From Trema orientale (taxonomy: Eukaryota > Streptophyta > Magnoliopsida > Rosales > Cannabaceae): a stretch of 64,000 nucleotides of DNA. The stretch lies in the NCBI GenBank assembly GCA_002914845.1, contig JXTC01000223.1:95955-159954 (forward strand), in the 5' to 3' direction. Positions 22,687 to 34,991 of this stretch are shown here, piece by piece. The position numbers and the translations under genes were made by a program. A model generated the notes under the pieces. The model made no database searches. It was not told where the DNA came from and worked only from the letters and a program-made list of their open reading frames with translations. Position 1 is the stretch's first letter; each line of letters opens with the position of its first letter.

Positions 22687-24669
22687 TGTTTGGAATGATA
22701 GGAATATTAATTTTTGTAGCAGAAGATTGGCTCAGTAATACTCAAAAATTTTCTCAAAATGATTGACTATATGAATGCATAGTATTAATTCATAAAAAAT
22801 AGAAAACATAAAAAGAGAATAGATCTAATACCTCTTGTAACCTATCAGCGGATCCTAGTTTTTCTATCTTCTAAACCACAATCTTCGAATCCAAGCATCA
22901 AGCACAACCAGATGAACGTGTGGGTGCTGCATACAATTTCTGAAACTCACACTTTTAAGCACTTGCAATATTCTCAGTAGATGAGATTGCAAGAGTTTAT
23001 TCTACAGAGAGTAGAAAAACTCTCTTCTTTTTCTCTCTAAGTTATGGAGGCTTTGTAAAAAATAACATGTATAATATATTCTGCTAGGTTTTCACCTCAT
23101 ATATATATATATTTATTAAACTATTTTATAAATATTTTAATTAATCATATTAATTAACATATATATATAAAACTTTTTAGCCGTAAGCTTTTTTTTTTTA
23201 AAACTAAATGTAAACTTTATATATATAAATTAATTAATCTAATTAATATATATATATATCTCTAAAAAAAAAATACTTCATTTTTAGTCAGTTTTCCAAT
23301 TTCTGTTTATTTAATTATCCGATAATTAGATATTTTTAAATTCAAAATTTAAATAAATTAGGAAACTTATCCCTCTATAATTTAAATTAATTAATTCAAA
23401 TTAATTAATTAATTAATTAATAACAATTATTAATTATTGTAGACAAACAATTTATCTAGACAAAGTGTGCAGTAATAGAAATAATGTAATATCCAGTATA
23501 GTGTTTGTAAGAGGTGGAATTGGGGACCTATAGACCTATGATTTAAACTCCAATAAATTATGACAATTAATTAAACTCTTTAATTAATTTGTCTAATTTA
23601 TTAATTCTAGTATTGCTCCAGGACGCGTCTACAGTAGGGGCGCTCCTACGTAGGGCCCTGTCTATTCACCATTGGATGAGAATCTGTATATAAATAAATT
23701 CTCCAGAGATTCCCGTTATTCCCCACAGATTCCCATCCAATGATAATTAAGGCATGACCCTACGTAGGGACGCCCCTACCGTAGCCATCCCCATTGCTCC
23801 ATTAAAAATTTAGAATTGCACTCTTGAAGTTACAGAATTAATTTACTCAGAAAACAGTGAGCAGTCCATTGATTTAATCATTACATGTAGTTCAATCCTT
23901 CATAGATAATTCATAATTGGAGCTAGGTCATGTTCCATTTACCTCTCTAATTACATCTTTATTCTTGTATATCATTGATTTTTCAATGAATAATTAATTT
24001 ATAAATCTATTATAAATTGAGTACTCAAACTGTTCAAGTCCCAAATCAATACACAAGGGAATCATCTTTCTAGCTTCTTAATGGAAGGAATAGATTCCAT
24101 ATTTGTAAGCTATATTCTCAGTCACTCATCTCATCATGCTCCCAAGATTCGAGTATTTCGATCTGTTTTAAAAATAAACCTTTAACAAGTATGTTAAAGA
24201 ACATAATATTATAAATAGGAGTCTATAATTAAGATTGATTTACATATGATCATCTAATAACATTATTCGAACTCTCAACAGTTAACGGAATTTATGTGAG
24301 ATTCAAATCATGTCTGGTCCAGTCCTATATAATCAAATTATAAAAAGTACCTTCATTGTGATGTCAACACATCAATAGTCTGGATAAGACTATTACATTC
24401 TCAATGTTAATAGACCATACCAGTAATATTTAATTAAAGATCCTATACTTTAATTAATTATTACGGACTATGTTAAGTTTATTATCCAAAAATTTAATCG
24501 TCATGTATATAATACTTATATACTAAATTTATAGTCACATAAATAAACTAGGGATTTTCTGATATGTAAAGACATACAAATCATGCACAAATTCAAATAA
24601 AAAAAATGTTATTTTATTAATTCAGCAAATATCCAAAATATACATGCTTTTAAGGCATAAATCCTGACA
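22687..24669 (-). repeat. Orphan LTR of the Copia-2 family
   Basis: It starts TGTTTGGAATGATAGG and ends AAATCCTGACA. It is collinear with the Copia-2 5' LTR at 57217-59008 and, at its right end, with the 3' LTR fragment at 36049-36291. Without the inserted MITE it would be about 1.8 kb. The flanks AACGC and AGGAA do not form a target duplication and no internal region follows. It is therefore an orphan or rearranged LTR rather than a clean solo LTR. Confidence 0.8.
23621..23792. mobile_element. Foldback MITE, copy 3 (172 bp), with a paralogous empty site
   Basis: It is the same family as 2645-2815 and 2848-3018, with identical inverted ends. It is flanked by a perfect 9-bp duplication, ATTGCTCCA (23612-23620 and 23793-23801). 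The Copia-2 5' LTR has the uninterrupted version of this site near 58390 (ATCACTCCA), showing the pre-insertion state. Confidence 0.92.
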
Positions 24670-25227
24670 AGGAAAGCTCACCTTCTTCACCATTTTCGGC
24701 CACCTCTGGCTGAATCAGACCTCAATGCTTGAGACTAGAGGTAGCTCAGGTCGTGCTCTCCATCAGTCGACCAACTTCACGCCTTGACACCCTTCAGTTG
24801 AAAATTTGTCATTGTTGGCCATTGGGAGCAATAGTTTTAATGAGTGACTTTTTTATCTGGTCATTAGATCGCGAAATTGATTGTATCTTTGGAAAGCACT
24901 CATCTAGAGAAGAAAATCAACATATCTATCGACCATTGGAGTCATCGATAGATGGAACTTATACTGATGAGGTTTTAGTCTTGTTTTGCGTGTTAAGGCT
25001 CGGGTTTAGGCCTAGTAGCTCAGATGACAAACCAAATATGCTTTATAGCTAATTTCGATGTCGCAATGACAATTATTAAGTCTAATCGAAAAATTGAGCA
25101 GTTATTGTAAACGTCGCTTTGCAAAGTGACAGACAAAGGTTCAAAAAAGTCAGTCTAGTATCCAACCGAGTAGTAAGGAATAGCACAAGTACCTGATAGC
25201 TAGGCTTAGCTATCTTAATATGGCATA
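24670..25227. other. Unassigned stretch between two LTRs
   Basis: A plus-strand frame at 24729-25052 (107 codons) has no recognisable motif and is probably chance. GTCGACC/GTCGA-like motifs resemble those in the Copia-1 leader. No element end could be fixed. Confidence 0.35.
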
Positions 25228-27030
25228 TGATGGAATTGCCTAACACTTAGGATAAAAAATATACATGCATGCAAATTATGAAAAACACATAATCACATCA
25301 TGAATGCAGCGGAAAAATAGCAGATTTAGGTTTTAAAATTTTTACAGGAAAACATATTTTCATAACCATAGAACATACATACATCTAATACAGGATCATG
25401 TATAATATAAATCAAATCTAGATCCACAAACCCTAGAGATGGGATTATGGTTTACTTCTTATAGCGTGCTCCTTCTTGATCTCCTTATTGATGGTGATCA
25501 AACCTCCAACCCTAGATCTTCTTGTCTATGCTCTTACTCTTGGTTGATTAAGTGAGTGGGCATCAAGTTGAATCCTTCGTTGGAGAACAATCAAGAATAC
25601 CTTCTTGATCTTATGGAACACCAGGATATAAGATGAGACTGTGAGATAGCAGGAAACTTTTTTTTTTCCTCTCACTTAGCCTAGGGTGGCCGATTTTCTC
25701 TCTCCCTCTCCCTTGGTATGTGTGTGACACTATTAGTGTTATTGTACAATTATTTCTCTCATATATCTTGTATATATGGGACCCAAAACTGCTAACCCTA
25801 ATCCAACCAGGATTGGGCTTGTTCTCCAATTTGGGCTTTGGGTGTATTTTTATAAATATGTCTAACTCATATAATTTATTTATAAAAATATCAACTTCTG
25901 TGTAGAATTATTATTTTACACAGTTTCATGAAACTAATTTCACAAATACCACCAACCAATGAATGAGCTTTATTGAGTTAGACGAGGGACCTAATGGATC
26001 CAAATAATCTAAGCTCCAATAATATGATAAATACATAATAACTCTTATTATGGTATTTATATAAATATTATTAGTGAAGGGGACACTCCACTAAAGACCC
26101 AATATTGTATTCTTAGATTAGATGTCATGCCTTTTATAGAGATTCAATCAACTAACTTTGATTAACCGATCCATCTAGCATATTCTATACTACATATAGA
26201 ATCCCTATACAATGCCGTAGTTGGATAGGTGAAATTACTGTAATACCCCTCCAATACCTATTTACCTTTAAGTTACCATCTTTCTATCAAGGAATAATGT
26301 TGTCGATAATTTTGTTCTCAATGGCCATTTAGACAAAATTATCAACCAATTCACAAAGTGAATACTAAGATCTTAGATTTAATTATTCCATGAATCTTGA
26401 AAGAACCTAAAGTGGCATTAATGTATAGTGTCCTTAACTATTTGGTGTTCCCATTAATTCATGAGCCATAACCTCTAATATGCCATAGTTCACCTCTAAT
26501 TTCATGGTGGTTAGTCTTTTAACAAATCAAAAGGCTACAACCCATGAAAGCAAGTCCAGTCAAACATCAAGGATTAAGATCTACATGCTAAGAGCTAGTT
26601 TGTGGTAATATAAGAATTGAGTTACAGCACTCCAATTCTTTATATTACCTGGTCCAGTTCAATACACATAACTTGTTTATGTTGTATTAATGTTTCTATT
26701 AGAAGTCACATACTTCAATGATTTGAGACACATCATTCCCGTTGGGTAGACAAAAACTACAACCTATAGTAGATAAAGTATTCCATCGTTATTTACAGAT
26801 TGTAAACTAATTCATTTTGTCTTAGATAAAGAAATAAGTCTCCCCATAATTAACACTTAATTATGTTTGTTTCTTTATACACAAGCAAAGTCATAGAATC
26901 TTTTCAGATAAATAAACTGTTCAACTAAGATAGTTTTATCTAGCAAATATCATAATTGCATATAAGAGAAAGTTGTTTATATTCAAAGGGTATAATTGGA
27001 AATCTGCTTTTTAGGGCAAATATCCCAATA
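25228..27030 (-). repeat. Family A copy B 3' LTR
   Basis: Plus-strand ends read TGATGGAATTGCC and GGCAAATATCCCAATA; the minus-strand start TATTGGG is a decayed TGTTGGG. It is immediately preceded, on the minus strand, by the purine tract AAGTGGGAGAT at about 27031-27042. Confidence 0.88.
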
Positions 27031-27193
27031 ATCTCCCACTTATCCAAAAAGCAGTTACTCAAAATAATATACTAAAAGCCCAAAATTGTTCCAGATGACC
27101 GAAATTAATAAAAACAAAATTTAAGTATTCAACCAACAACTTAAATGACTAAGAAAAGCAATAAGGATCATAAGCTCTTTCTTCATCGTTTTC

Positions 27194-28702
27194 TTAACGG
27201 ACTTCTCTCTCATCCTCTAGAAAGTCTCCATTCCTGCTGATGAAGGTAGTATTGGTAGATTGTCTATAGAGAATATAGTCCTTCTCATCCTTTGGATAGC
27301 CAAGCAGAAAATACTTTTTTGAATCCCTGTCAACTTCATCTCCAGCTTTCTTGCACAGGTATACTTCGCAACCCCATACCTTCAAATGCTCAAAGTTCTC
27401 TACATAGCCCATCCACATCTGAAAAGGTGTCGAAGCAACTTTATCTGATGGAATAAAGTTGAGGATGTACGAAGCTGTCCTCAAAGCATAATCCCAATGC
27501 CTTTTCAACAGCAGCATTTCCTTGTACATCAGCTCTATAGAATTCTTGAGTCTGATGTTGTATCTCTCAGCAGCTCCTATACAACTATGCTCATAGATAG
27601 TCGCATATTCATAAGGAATAACAAGATTGACTAATGTTGGCCTCAGTAGGTCACGTAGAGAATCTATATCTCGAAGTTCAACTTCAATCTTGAACTTCTT
27701 GACCTTGGTGTCGTGTTATATCCGCACCTTTCTGTCAAACTGATGGAACGCATCTGGGACTTCATCGTATTTCTTCAGAAGATATACTTGGCCGAAGTCC
27801 GAATATTTTCAACAAAGGTGACAAATAATGTATGCTTGCTGTAGGAAACTACCTCAATTAGTTTGCAGATATGCACATGTACGCACTCTAAACATGCCTG
27901 AGCCTTCTCTTGATGAGCAGCAAGATGACGCTTGTACTTTACAGGCTTCTTGCTGTCTTCGCAGTCTATGTCGTTGCTGATATCTACTTCAGGTAAGTGA
28001 TCCAACTCCATAAGTCTGCGAATTTCTGAACATGGCATGTGTCTGAGTCGCTTGTCTTAGTCGATGGTGTTGCGCTCCTTTCTAATGTCGTTCACCATCT
28101 CTTGGAGTGTAGTAATACTCATAATCGAAGATGATGTACTTTGTGGCTTCGGTGTTAGAATATAAAGATCATTCTATATCTCTCTCACACAACACAATTT
28201 ATTGCTATAGAAGACATGCACTTTCTTGTCAAACATGAAGCGGCAGCCTTCTTTATACATCTTCGATACCGAAAGAATATTTATACTAAACCTCGGTGCG
28301 TAGAAGCAATCCTTCACGATTATGGAGCTATCATTGATCTTCAGATAAGCATCACCCACGCTTTCAACTCAAACTCTTTGATTGTCTCCAACTACCAAAT
28401 GATGACTAGCATCAGTTAATTGATTTGGTTCAATAAACCATTTCTTGTCGTTGCAGACATTTGCATTAGATCCTGAGTCCACTAGCCATAAATCTCGTGT
28501 ATCCTCAGTTAAAAGTGATTTTCTTGGCCGTACAGACGATCTAACTACGGGAGAAGTTCCTAACATCTTTTCAGTAGAGGTATCCTCAGATTGATTATCG
28601 TTCAAACTCTTTGAGCGCTGAGATGCCTCCATAAATGTCCTCATTTTACTCTGTGTACTGTATTCCCTTGTCTCTTTCCTCTACTTGGAAACTTTGTCCA
28701 TC
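27194..28702 (-). pseudogene. Family A protease/integrase-like frame (copy B), no RT
   Basis: The probable ancestral start is the ATG at about 28700-28702 (MDKVSK...), preceded by an acceptor-like TTTTTGCAG. Segments include 28644-28369 with LWLVDSGSNANVCND (protease), 28359-28174 with the VKDCFYAPRFSINILSVSKM stretch, 28038-27775 with HMPCSEIRRLMEL-type GAG-pre-integrase, and 27529-27194, which ends FLEDEREVR. In the integrase-like part the first catalytic motif, normally HTD, reads HVH, as in copy A, and FKIEVE...DIDSL replaces the usual second-Asp motif. Stops and frame changes make it non-functional. Sharing these departures with copy A implies they predate both insertions. Confidence 0.7.
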
Positions 28703-29352
28703 TTATGAAACTAAATTTTCCAAAACTGCAAAAATAACAAGATTTCCAATTAGACAAAAGTCAAAATATAAATCCAATACATAATCGAATTTAATGAATT
28801 CAATTCACAATTAAATTCTGTAAGTTTATTTCTCAATTAAACACATAGGGAAAAATGATCGAATACAAACATCTTTGTTTCGATTTAATTTTGCAGTAAG
28901 ATAATAAATGCCTCAACAAGGGTGTTCATTATCTTTTGTTAGATAATAAATACCTCAACAAGGGTATAAATTATCAGGAATGAATTTTGACAAAATCACC
29001 AACTCTTATAATTTTCAAATCAAATTAACTGATTTAAAATCAGCAGACAATTTGTGCAAGATATTATAGTACACATATAGTAAAATAAGAAGCATTAATG
29101 TAATGACATATAATCAAGCAAGAAGATTATGTGTTATGCTTTTATTGGTCATTTGGAAATTAAGGATAAACTATGGACAAGTATGCAAATTATGATCCTC
29201 CTAGTACTCAACTAAGTTTGCTAGTTTATCTGAATATAAAAGAATTTAGAATACTTAACATTAAATCTATCAAGATTAAATGCATGTGTAAGCATCCCTA
29301 AGAGTGTCACAAATATTCAAGGTATTTTAATCTACCATAGATCACAAGTTAC

Positions 29353-29660
29353 CTACGGGTAATCATGTGAATCTACAAGTTAAATGTGAACAATTCACTT
29401 TAGACAAAAAGAGAAATATCTCATATTCCAGTTTGCTAATTACCCTTTTTATTGGTCCATAGAATTACTAACATAGCTCCTACGGGAGGTTAATAGCATC
29501 CTATGTTGAGTGTGTAACCATCATTTCAATTTACAAGCTTTCTTGTACTATACAGTCTCCTACAGGAGATCCGTACGTGAAGTCCACTCGCAAATTTATC
29601 CTAAGAGACTCAATACTAGTAATACCCAGATGAAGACCTTCCTACGGGAGCTCAGCAAGA
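29353..29660 (-). other. Array of four CC-CGTA-GG core hairpins (copy B)
   Basis: The complementary motifs ACCTACGGGT (about 29352), CTCCTACGGGAG (about 29478), CTCCTACAGGAG (about 29565) and TTCCTACGGGAG (about 29639) occupy the same order and similar spacing as the array at 9545-9850 in copy A. They also lie upstream of the protease frame. Three of the four keep a complementary stem. Confidence 0.55.
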
Positions 29661-29758
29661 TTTTGAGGCGAGGCACATCTTTAGAACTATTGAACCAATG
29701 ATGGAGACCATGGATATCTCATACCCGCTCCCACTCAATCTTTTAAAATTTAGGGATC

Positions 29759-30450
29759 NNNNNNNNNNNNNNNNNNNNNNNNNNNNNNNNNNNNNNNNNN
29801 NNNNNNNNNNNNNNNNNNNNNNNNNNNNNNNNNNNNNNNNNNNNNNNNNNNNNNNNNNNNNNNNNNNNNNNNNNNNNNNNNNNNNNNNNNNNNNNNNNNN
29901 NNNNNNNNNNNNNNNNNNNNNNNNNNNNNNNNNNNNNNNNNNNNNNNNNNNNNNNNNNNNNNNNNNNNNNNNNNNNNNNNNNNNNNNNNNNNNNNNNNNN
30001 NNNNNNNNNNNNNNNNNNNNNNNNNNNNNNNNNNNNNNNNNNNNNNNNNNNNNNNNNNNNNNNNNNNNNNNNNNNNNNNNNNNNNNNNNNNNNNNNNNNN
30101 NNNNNNNNNNNNNNNNNNNNNNNNNNNNNNNNNNNNNNNNNNNNNNNNNNNNNNNNNNNNNNNNNNNNNNNNNNNNNNNNNNNNNNNNNNNNNNNNNNNN
30201 NNNNNNNNNNNNNNNNNNNNNNNNNNNNNNNNNNNNNNNNNNNNNNNNNNNNNNNNNNNNNNNNNNNNNNNNNNNNNNNNNNNNNNNNNNNNNNNNNNNN
30301 NNNNNNNNNNNNNNNNNNNNNNNNNNNNNNNNNNNNNNNNNNNNNNNNNNNNNNNNNNNNNNNNNNNNNNNNNNNNNNNNNNNNNNNNNNNNNNNNNNNN
30401 NNNNNNNNNNNNNNNNNNNNNNNNNNNNNNNNNNNNNNNNNNNNNNNNNN
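29759..30450. other. Assembly gap (692 N)
   Basis: A run of unknown bases lies inside family A copy B, between the hairpin array and the AT-rich desert. Any frame spanning it is an artefact. A further single N is at 31839. Confidence 1.
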
Positions 30451-31605
30451 ACTTTTAATTATAGAAATCCTATTTCTATAACTGTATTTAGAAAAGATTA
30501 ATTGTAATATTCTAAATTAGGAAATAATTAAAACTCTTTTAATTAATCCTAATTAATTAGAAACTTATAACTCATATAATGTTTCTACATTTATCTAGCA
30601 TTTATATCTAATTATAATAAAATAATTCTAATAATTAAATGAAGATCATATCTAAATATAATTATAATAGAAATTTAATCAATATTAAATTACTATAATT
30701 TAATAAAATTATTTAATTATAAAGGATATAACTATCTAATTAATTAATCGTATTAATTAATTACCCAAATAATCTCATTAATTAGTTGTCTAATTAATCT
30801 CATTAATTAGTAGAGTAACTAATCTAATTACTTATTCTAACTTTATTTTAATTACTATAATTAAAATAGTTACTAGATAAATAGTTATTACAATTAACTA
30901 TTGAATATTAATCTAATTAAATTCAAATCTTTTCTATCCTAGTTAATCTTATTAATTACGAATTTGAATAATCTATGGATAGTAATTATTTAAATCTAAT
31001 CTGAATAGATTTTGTTTCAAATGTAAATTCAAAACTATATCCTTAATTTAAATCAAATTTAAATTGAAGATAATTACTAAATTTAAATTATTCAAATTTA
31101 AACTATCATGATTTATGGATAAATATCTAATAATATTTAATCATATTAAATATCAAATTAATTTGAATAATCGTTATCTATTTAAATTCAAAATTTAAAT
31201 AGAAATAAATAGGAAATCTTATTCTAATTTCAAAAATTAGTAGATATCCTATTCAAATTCAAATTAACTATTAGAATTATCAGAATAATATCTAATCATA
31301 TCTAATTTCATTAAATATCTAATTAATTTAAATTAACAGTATCTATTTAAATTCAAAATTTAGATAATAAAGATAATCTAGGAAATATTATCCAATTTAA
31401 AAAATTAGTAGATATTCTATTTAAATTCAAATTAATTATTAGATAATATCCTATTTAATTAATTTAAATTTAACATTATCCTAAAGTAAATCAAATTTAA
31501 AATAGGATAATTGAAAATAGATTACTATCCTAATCTCATTTGAATAGTTTCCTATTTCAAAATTTGAACTCAAATTAAATAATTATCTAATTAATTTGGA
31601 AATTA
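30451..31605 (-). other. AT-rich desert of family A (copy B)
   Basis: It corresponds in position and composition to 6837-8560 of copy A, made of TTAATTAAT/ATTTAAAT variants. No gene is visible. Confidence 0.7.
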
Positions 31606-32035
31606 GTGGTGGTGGCTGAAACACCACCACCGTCAGCCTACGGGCAGTCACCGCCCGTAGGGGCGGCTAGAGGCAGAGCAACGGAGTGGGAACAAAGCGG
31701 CGCTGCCTGGCTACGGCGCACGATAAGGCCGTGCGCGCCAGGCATACCGGCCGCGCGTGGGTGGTGTGCTGGCCGTGCAGGCAGGCTGTACGCTTGGCAG
31801 CAAGTACCGCGCTCAGGCCACCCGCGGACTCAGCACGCNAGCCACAGCACAAGTCGCGCGGGAGCGCGGCACGGGCCGCGCGCTGGCGAGCTGCGCATGT
31901 GGCCATGCATGTAGGCCGTACAAGGTAGCCTGCGCGCAGGACCCGCATGCATATGGCCTGCATGGCTGCGCCAGCGCCCGCGTATACGGGCCGCGCACAG
32001 GCAGCTGCCCGGGCAGGGTTGGTTGGCCAAAATTT
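31606..32035 (-). other. GC-rich block of family A (copy B)
   Basis: It opens with GGTGGTGGCTGAAACACC, the counterpart of the end of the copy A block, and closes at a run of T. It is rich in GCGCG and GCATGC. Overlapping open frames on both strands reflect composition. It contains one N at 31839. Confidence 0.75.
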
Positions 32036-32343
32036 TTTTTTTCTTTAAATGCTGGAAAAATTAAAAAAACATTAAAAAATTCTAGAAAAAATCAGATTTT
32101 CAAATCTATTGAAAACATATTCATGAATCTATCAACCATAAAATTCAAGAAAACCTAAACCTAATTTTGCTAGAATCACAATCCACAATTTTTCTCACCA
32201 TGTAAAAATCAATAGTATACATAATTAAATTTCATTCATCACTATGAATCATTTAACTATAATAAACATAAATTAATCAAGCTCAATCACATAACAATGA
32301 TCATACATCTTTATATCAATATTATGCTATACATAGAAACCTA

Positions 32344-32356
32344 GGTTCTGATACCA
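32344..32356 (-). other. Primer-binding site of family A copy B
   Basis: The minus strand reads TGGTATCAGAACC, an initiator Met-tRNA-type site with a small change from copy A. It sits next to the LTR end at 32359. Confidence 0.85.
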
Positions 32357-32358
32357 AT

Positions 32359-33497
32359 TGATGAATTGCCTAACACTTAGGACAAAAAATATACATGCAT
32401 GCAAACTATGGAAAACACATGATCACATCATGAACGTAGCAGAAAAATAGCAGATTTAGATTTTAAAATTTTTACATGAAAATATATTTTCATAACCATA
32501 GAACATACATACATCTAATAAAGGATCATGTATAACATAAATCAAATCTAGATGCACAAACCCTAGAGATGGGATTAGGGTTTACCTCTTGTAGCGTGCT
32601 CCTTCTTGATCTCCTTGTTGATGGTGATCAAACCTCCAACCCTAGATCTTCTTATCTATGCTATTACTCTTGGTTGATTAAGTGAGTGGGCACCAAGTTG
32701 AATCTTTCGTTGGAGAACGATCACAAACACCTTCTTGATCTTATGAAACATCGGGATATAAGATGAGACTATGAGATGGCAGGAAACTTTTTTTTTCCCC
32801 CCTTCTCACTTGGCCTCGGATGCCCGATTTTCTCTCTCCCTCTCCCTTGGTATACGTGTAATACTATTAGTGTTACTGTACAGTTTTTTTTTCTCATATA
32901 TCTTATATATATAGGACCCAAAACTGCTAATCCTAGTCCAACTAGGATTGGGCTTGTTCTCCAATTTGGGCTTTGGGTGTATTTTTATAAATATGTCCAA
33001 CTCATGTAACTTATTTATAAAAATAACAACTTCTGTGTAGAATCATTATTTTACACAGTTTCATGAAACTAATTTCACAGATACCATCAACTAATTAATG
33101 AGCTTTTTTGAGTTAGACAAGGGACTTAATGGATCCAAATAATCTAAGCCCCAATAATATGATAAATACATAATAACTCTTGTTATGGTATTTATATAAA
33201 TATTATTAGTAAAGGGGACACTCCATTAAAGGCCTAATACTGTACTCTTAGATTAGATGTCATGCCTTTTATAGAGATTCAATCAACTAACTTTGATTAA
33301 CCGATCCATCTAGCATATTCTATACCACACATAGAATCCCTATACAATACCGTAGTTAGATAGGTGAAATTACCGTAATACCCGTCCAGCACCTATTTAC
33401 TTTTAAGTTACCATCTTTCTATCAAGGAATAATATTGTCGATAATTTTGTTCTCAATGGCCATTTAGACAAAATTATCAACCAATTCACAAAGTAAA
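32359..33497 (-). repeat. Family A copy B 5' LTR, truncated
   Basis: It is collinear with 25228-26366 (about 1139 bp of the LTR), then similarity stops abruptly after ACCAATTCACAAAGT. The missing 5' part of the LTR is replaced by the opposite-strand LTR fragment that follows. Confidence 0.85.
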
Positions 33498-34163
33498 TAT
33501 GTACTAGAGGGAGAATACGGTAATTTTACCCTACTAGTACGGCATTGCATTAGGGGTCTGCAGGTATAGTATATGCTAAATGGATCGAGCTAATATTTTA
33601 TAATAAGCTTCACAGAAAATAAATGACATTTAGTCCAAGAGTTCAGTATTGGGCCTATAGTGGTGTACCCTAATATTAATGGACAAGGCTTAATCATAAT
33701 TATGAGTTAATTACGATTGTGGGCATATGATCCATTCACTACAACAAAAAAGGCCTTTCAAGGCACTTCTTAAGAGAGAGGAAAAGTAGAAAAAATCGGC
33801 CACGCTAAGGGATTCACCATCCTTGGTGTTTTGGCCATCCTGAAAGAATTGGTTCAAGAAGATTATCTTCTTGTTCGTCTACGGATCTCTTTGTTAGGAA
33901 TCAAGAAGGTGACCACCCATCGGATCAATCAAATGGCTTTCAAGAATAGATGGAAAGACGAGAAGGTTGTGGAGCAAATCCAGGTATTGTTCTTGTCTAG
34001 ATCAAGAGCTAATTTATGTTAGATTATTATCCGAAATGTTTTGTAAAGAGAAAAATTTTAAATGACTAATTCCGCTACGTTTCTAGATTTTACAAATCTA
34101 TGGTGTTCTTAAAAATGATTTTATGAAAATATTTTTTGGAATTTATTCCAGTAAAAACCAGCA
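33498..34163 (+). repeat. Family A-related LTR fragment, copy C (plus strand)
   Basis: From AAATATGTACTAGAGGG onward it resembles the part of the copy A LTR that begins near 5029, and it ends AACCAGCA just before a primer-binding site. It is shorter than the equivalent part of copy A and more diverged, so it is probably a subfamily. A short CACTACAACAAAAA string at 33735-33748 resembles a CACTA terminus, but no partner end is present. Confidence 0.75.
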
Positions 34164-34991
34164 ATTGGTATCAAAGCATGGTTTTATTATTGATCTAGCA
34201 TATTTTACTCCGATATATTCTCTTGTTGATTGATGTTTTCGATTTTCGGAAAGTTTTATTATGTTTGGTCTTGTTCATATTAAGAGTATGCTCTAGTTTG
34301 TATGATGGTCAATAGATTCAATGAGTTTGAATGATTATTTGATTAGATATTGCTATGAGATGATGATCATGTTTCTTTTTTATTTTCGTTTCCAGTATGT
34401 TTCTTGATTTCTATGTGTTCATGTTTTATGTTCTTAATAAAACTATGTATAGAAATGTTTTGATCTTTAATTGTTTTTAAGTTTTTTATGAAAACTATTT
34501 TTCAATTAAAAAAAAAACGAATGAAACAATGGAGCGGTGCATGGCTAAGAGCCGTGTGCATTACCCTCGAAAGCCCTGTAGGTGTGACCGGTGCGCTGGC
34601 CACGTGGGCACGGCCCCGTGCGTGGCCACGCGGGTGAGGCATTGTTGGCCACGTGGATGGGATCCGCGCTTGGCCTACGGGTTGCCTCCCCGCACAGGCC
34701 GCTTGGGATCACCCCATGCAAGCAACATGGGCATGGCGCCCTGGCCGCACACATGGCCTGCGGGCGGCTATGCCGCACATGCAGAGCGCGATCACCCTAT
34801 ACATGCCGTGCGGGCACGGCCCCGCTGGCTGCATGGATGAGATCCGGGCGTAGCCTGCGGGTGGCCAGCCCGCGCATGCCGCCCTGGTTCACCCGCGCCT
34901 GCAGCGCAAGTACGGCCCCGCTGGCCGGCGAATGTGATCCGCGCATGGCCTGCAGGTGGATATGCTGCGCATGCCGCGTGGGTGGCAAATT
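34164..34991 (+). mobile_element. Family A copy C internal fragment with GC block
   Basis: The primer-binding site TGGTATCAAAGC (34166-34177) is followed by leader sequence and, from about 34527, a GC-rich block to about 34985 with GCATGC and CACGTGG palindromes. This is the same arrangement as in copies A and B. The element is cut at about 34991 by a gypsy-type LTR, so the hairpin array and coding frame are absent. Confidence 0.7.

Larger units (their letters stand above)
25228..33497 (-). mobile_element. Family A LTR element, copy B (minus strand, 5' LTR truncated)
   Basis: The 3' LTR is 25228-27030 (1803 bp). The internal region is 27031-32358. The 5' LTR begins at 32359 but is cut at about 33497, where sequence switches to a plus-strand LTR. 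Internal order mirrors copy A: primer-binding site (complement of 32344-32356), GC block, AT desert (partly in the assembly gap), CCCGTAGG hairpins, protease/integrase-like frame, purine tract. Here too no RT or RNase H region lies between the integrase-like part and the 3' LTR. Confidence 0.88.

Noticed and set aside
22397-22738. 113-codon frame as a gene
   Set aside because: It crosses into the orphan LTR, and its repeats come from a 62-bp tandem duplication and a (CT)n tract.
24729-25052. 107-codon plus-strand frame
   Set aside because: No recognisable domain, no supporting splice or start context, and it lies between two LTRs; probably chance.
29698-30501. A 267-codon frame across the gap
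   Set aside because: Almost entirely unknown bases.
31606-32158. Open frames in the GC block of copy B
   Set aside because: Same compositional artefact; they overlap on both strands and include an N.
33735-33748. CACTACAACAAAAA as a CACTA transposon terminus
   Set aside because: No partner terminus, no subterminal repeats and the LTR seems to continue on both sides.
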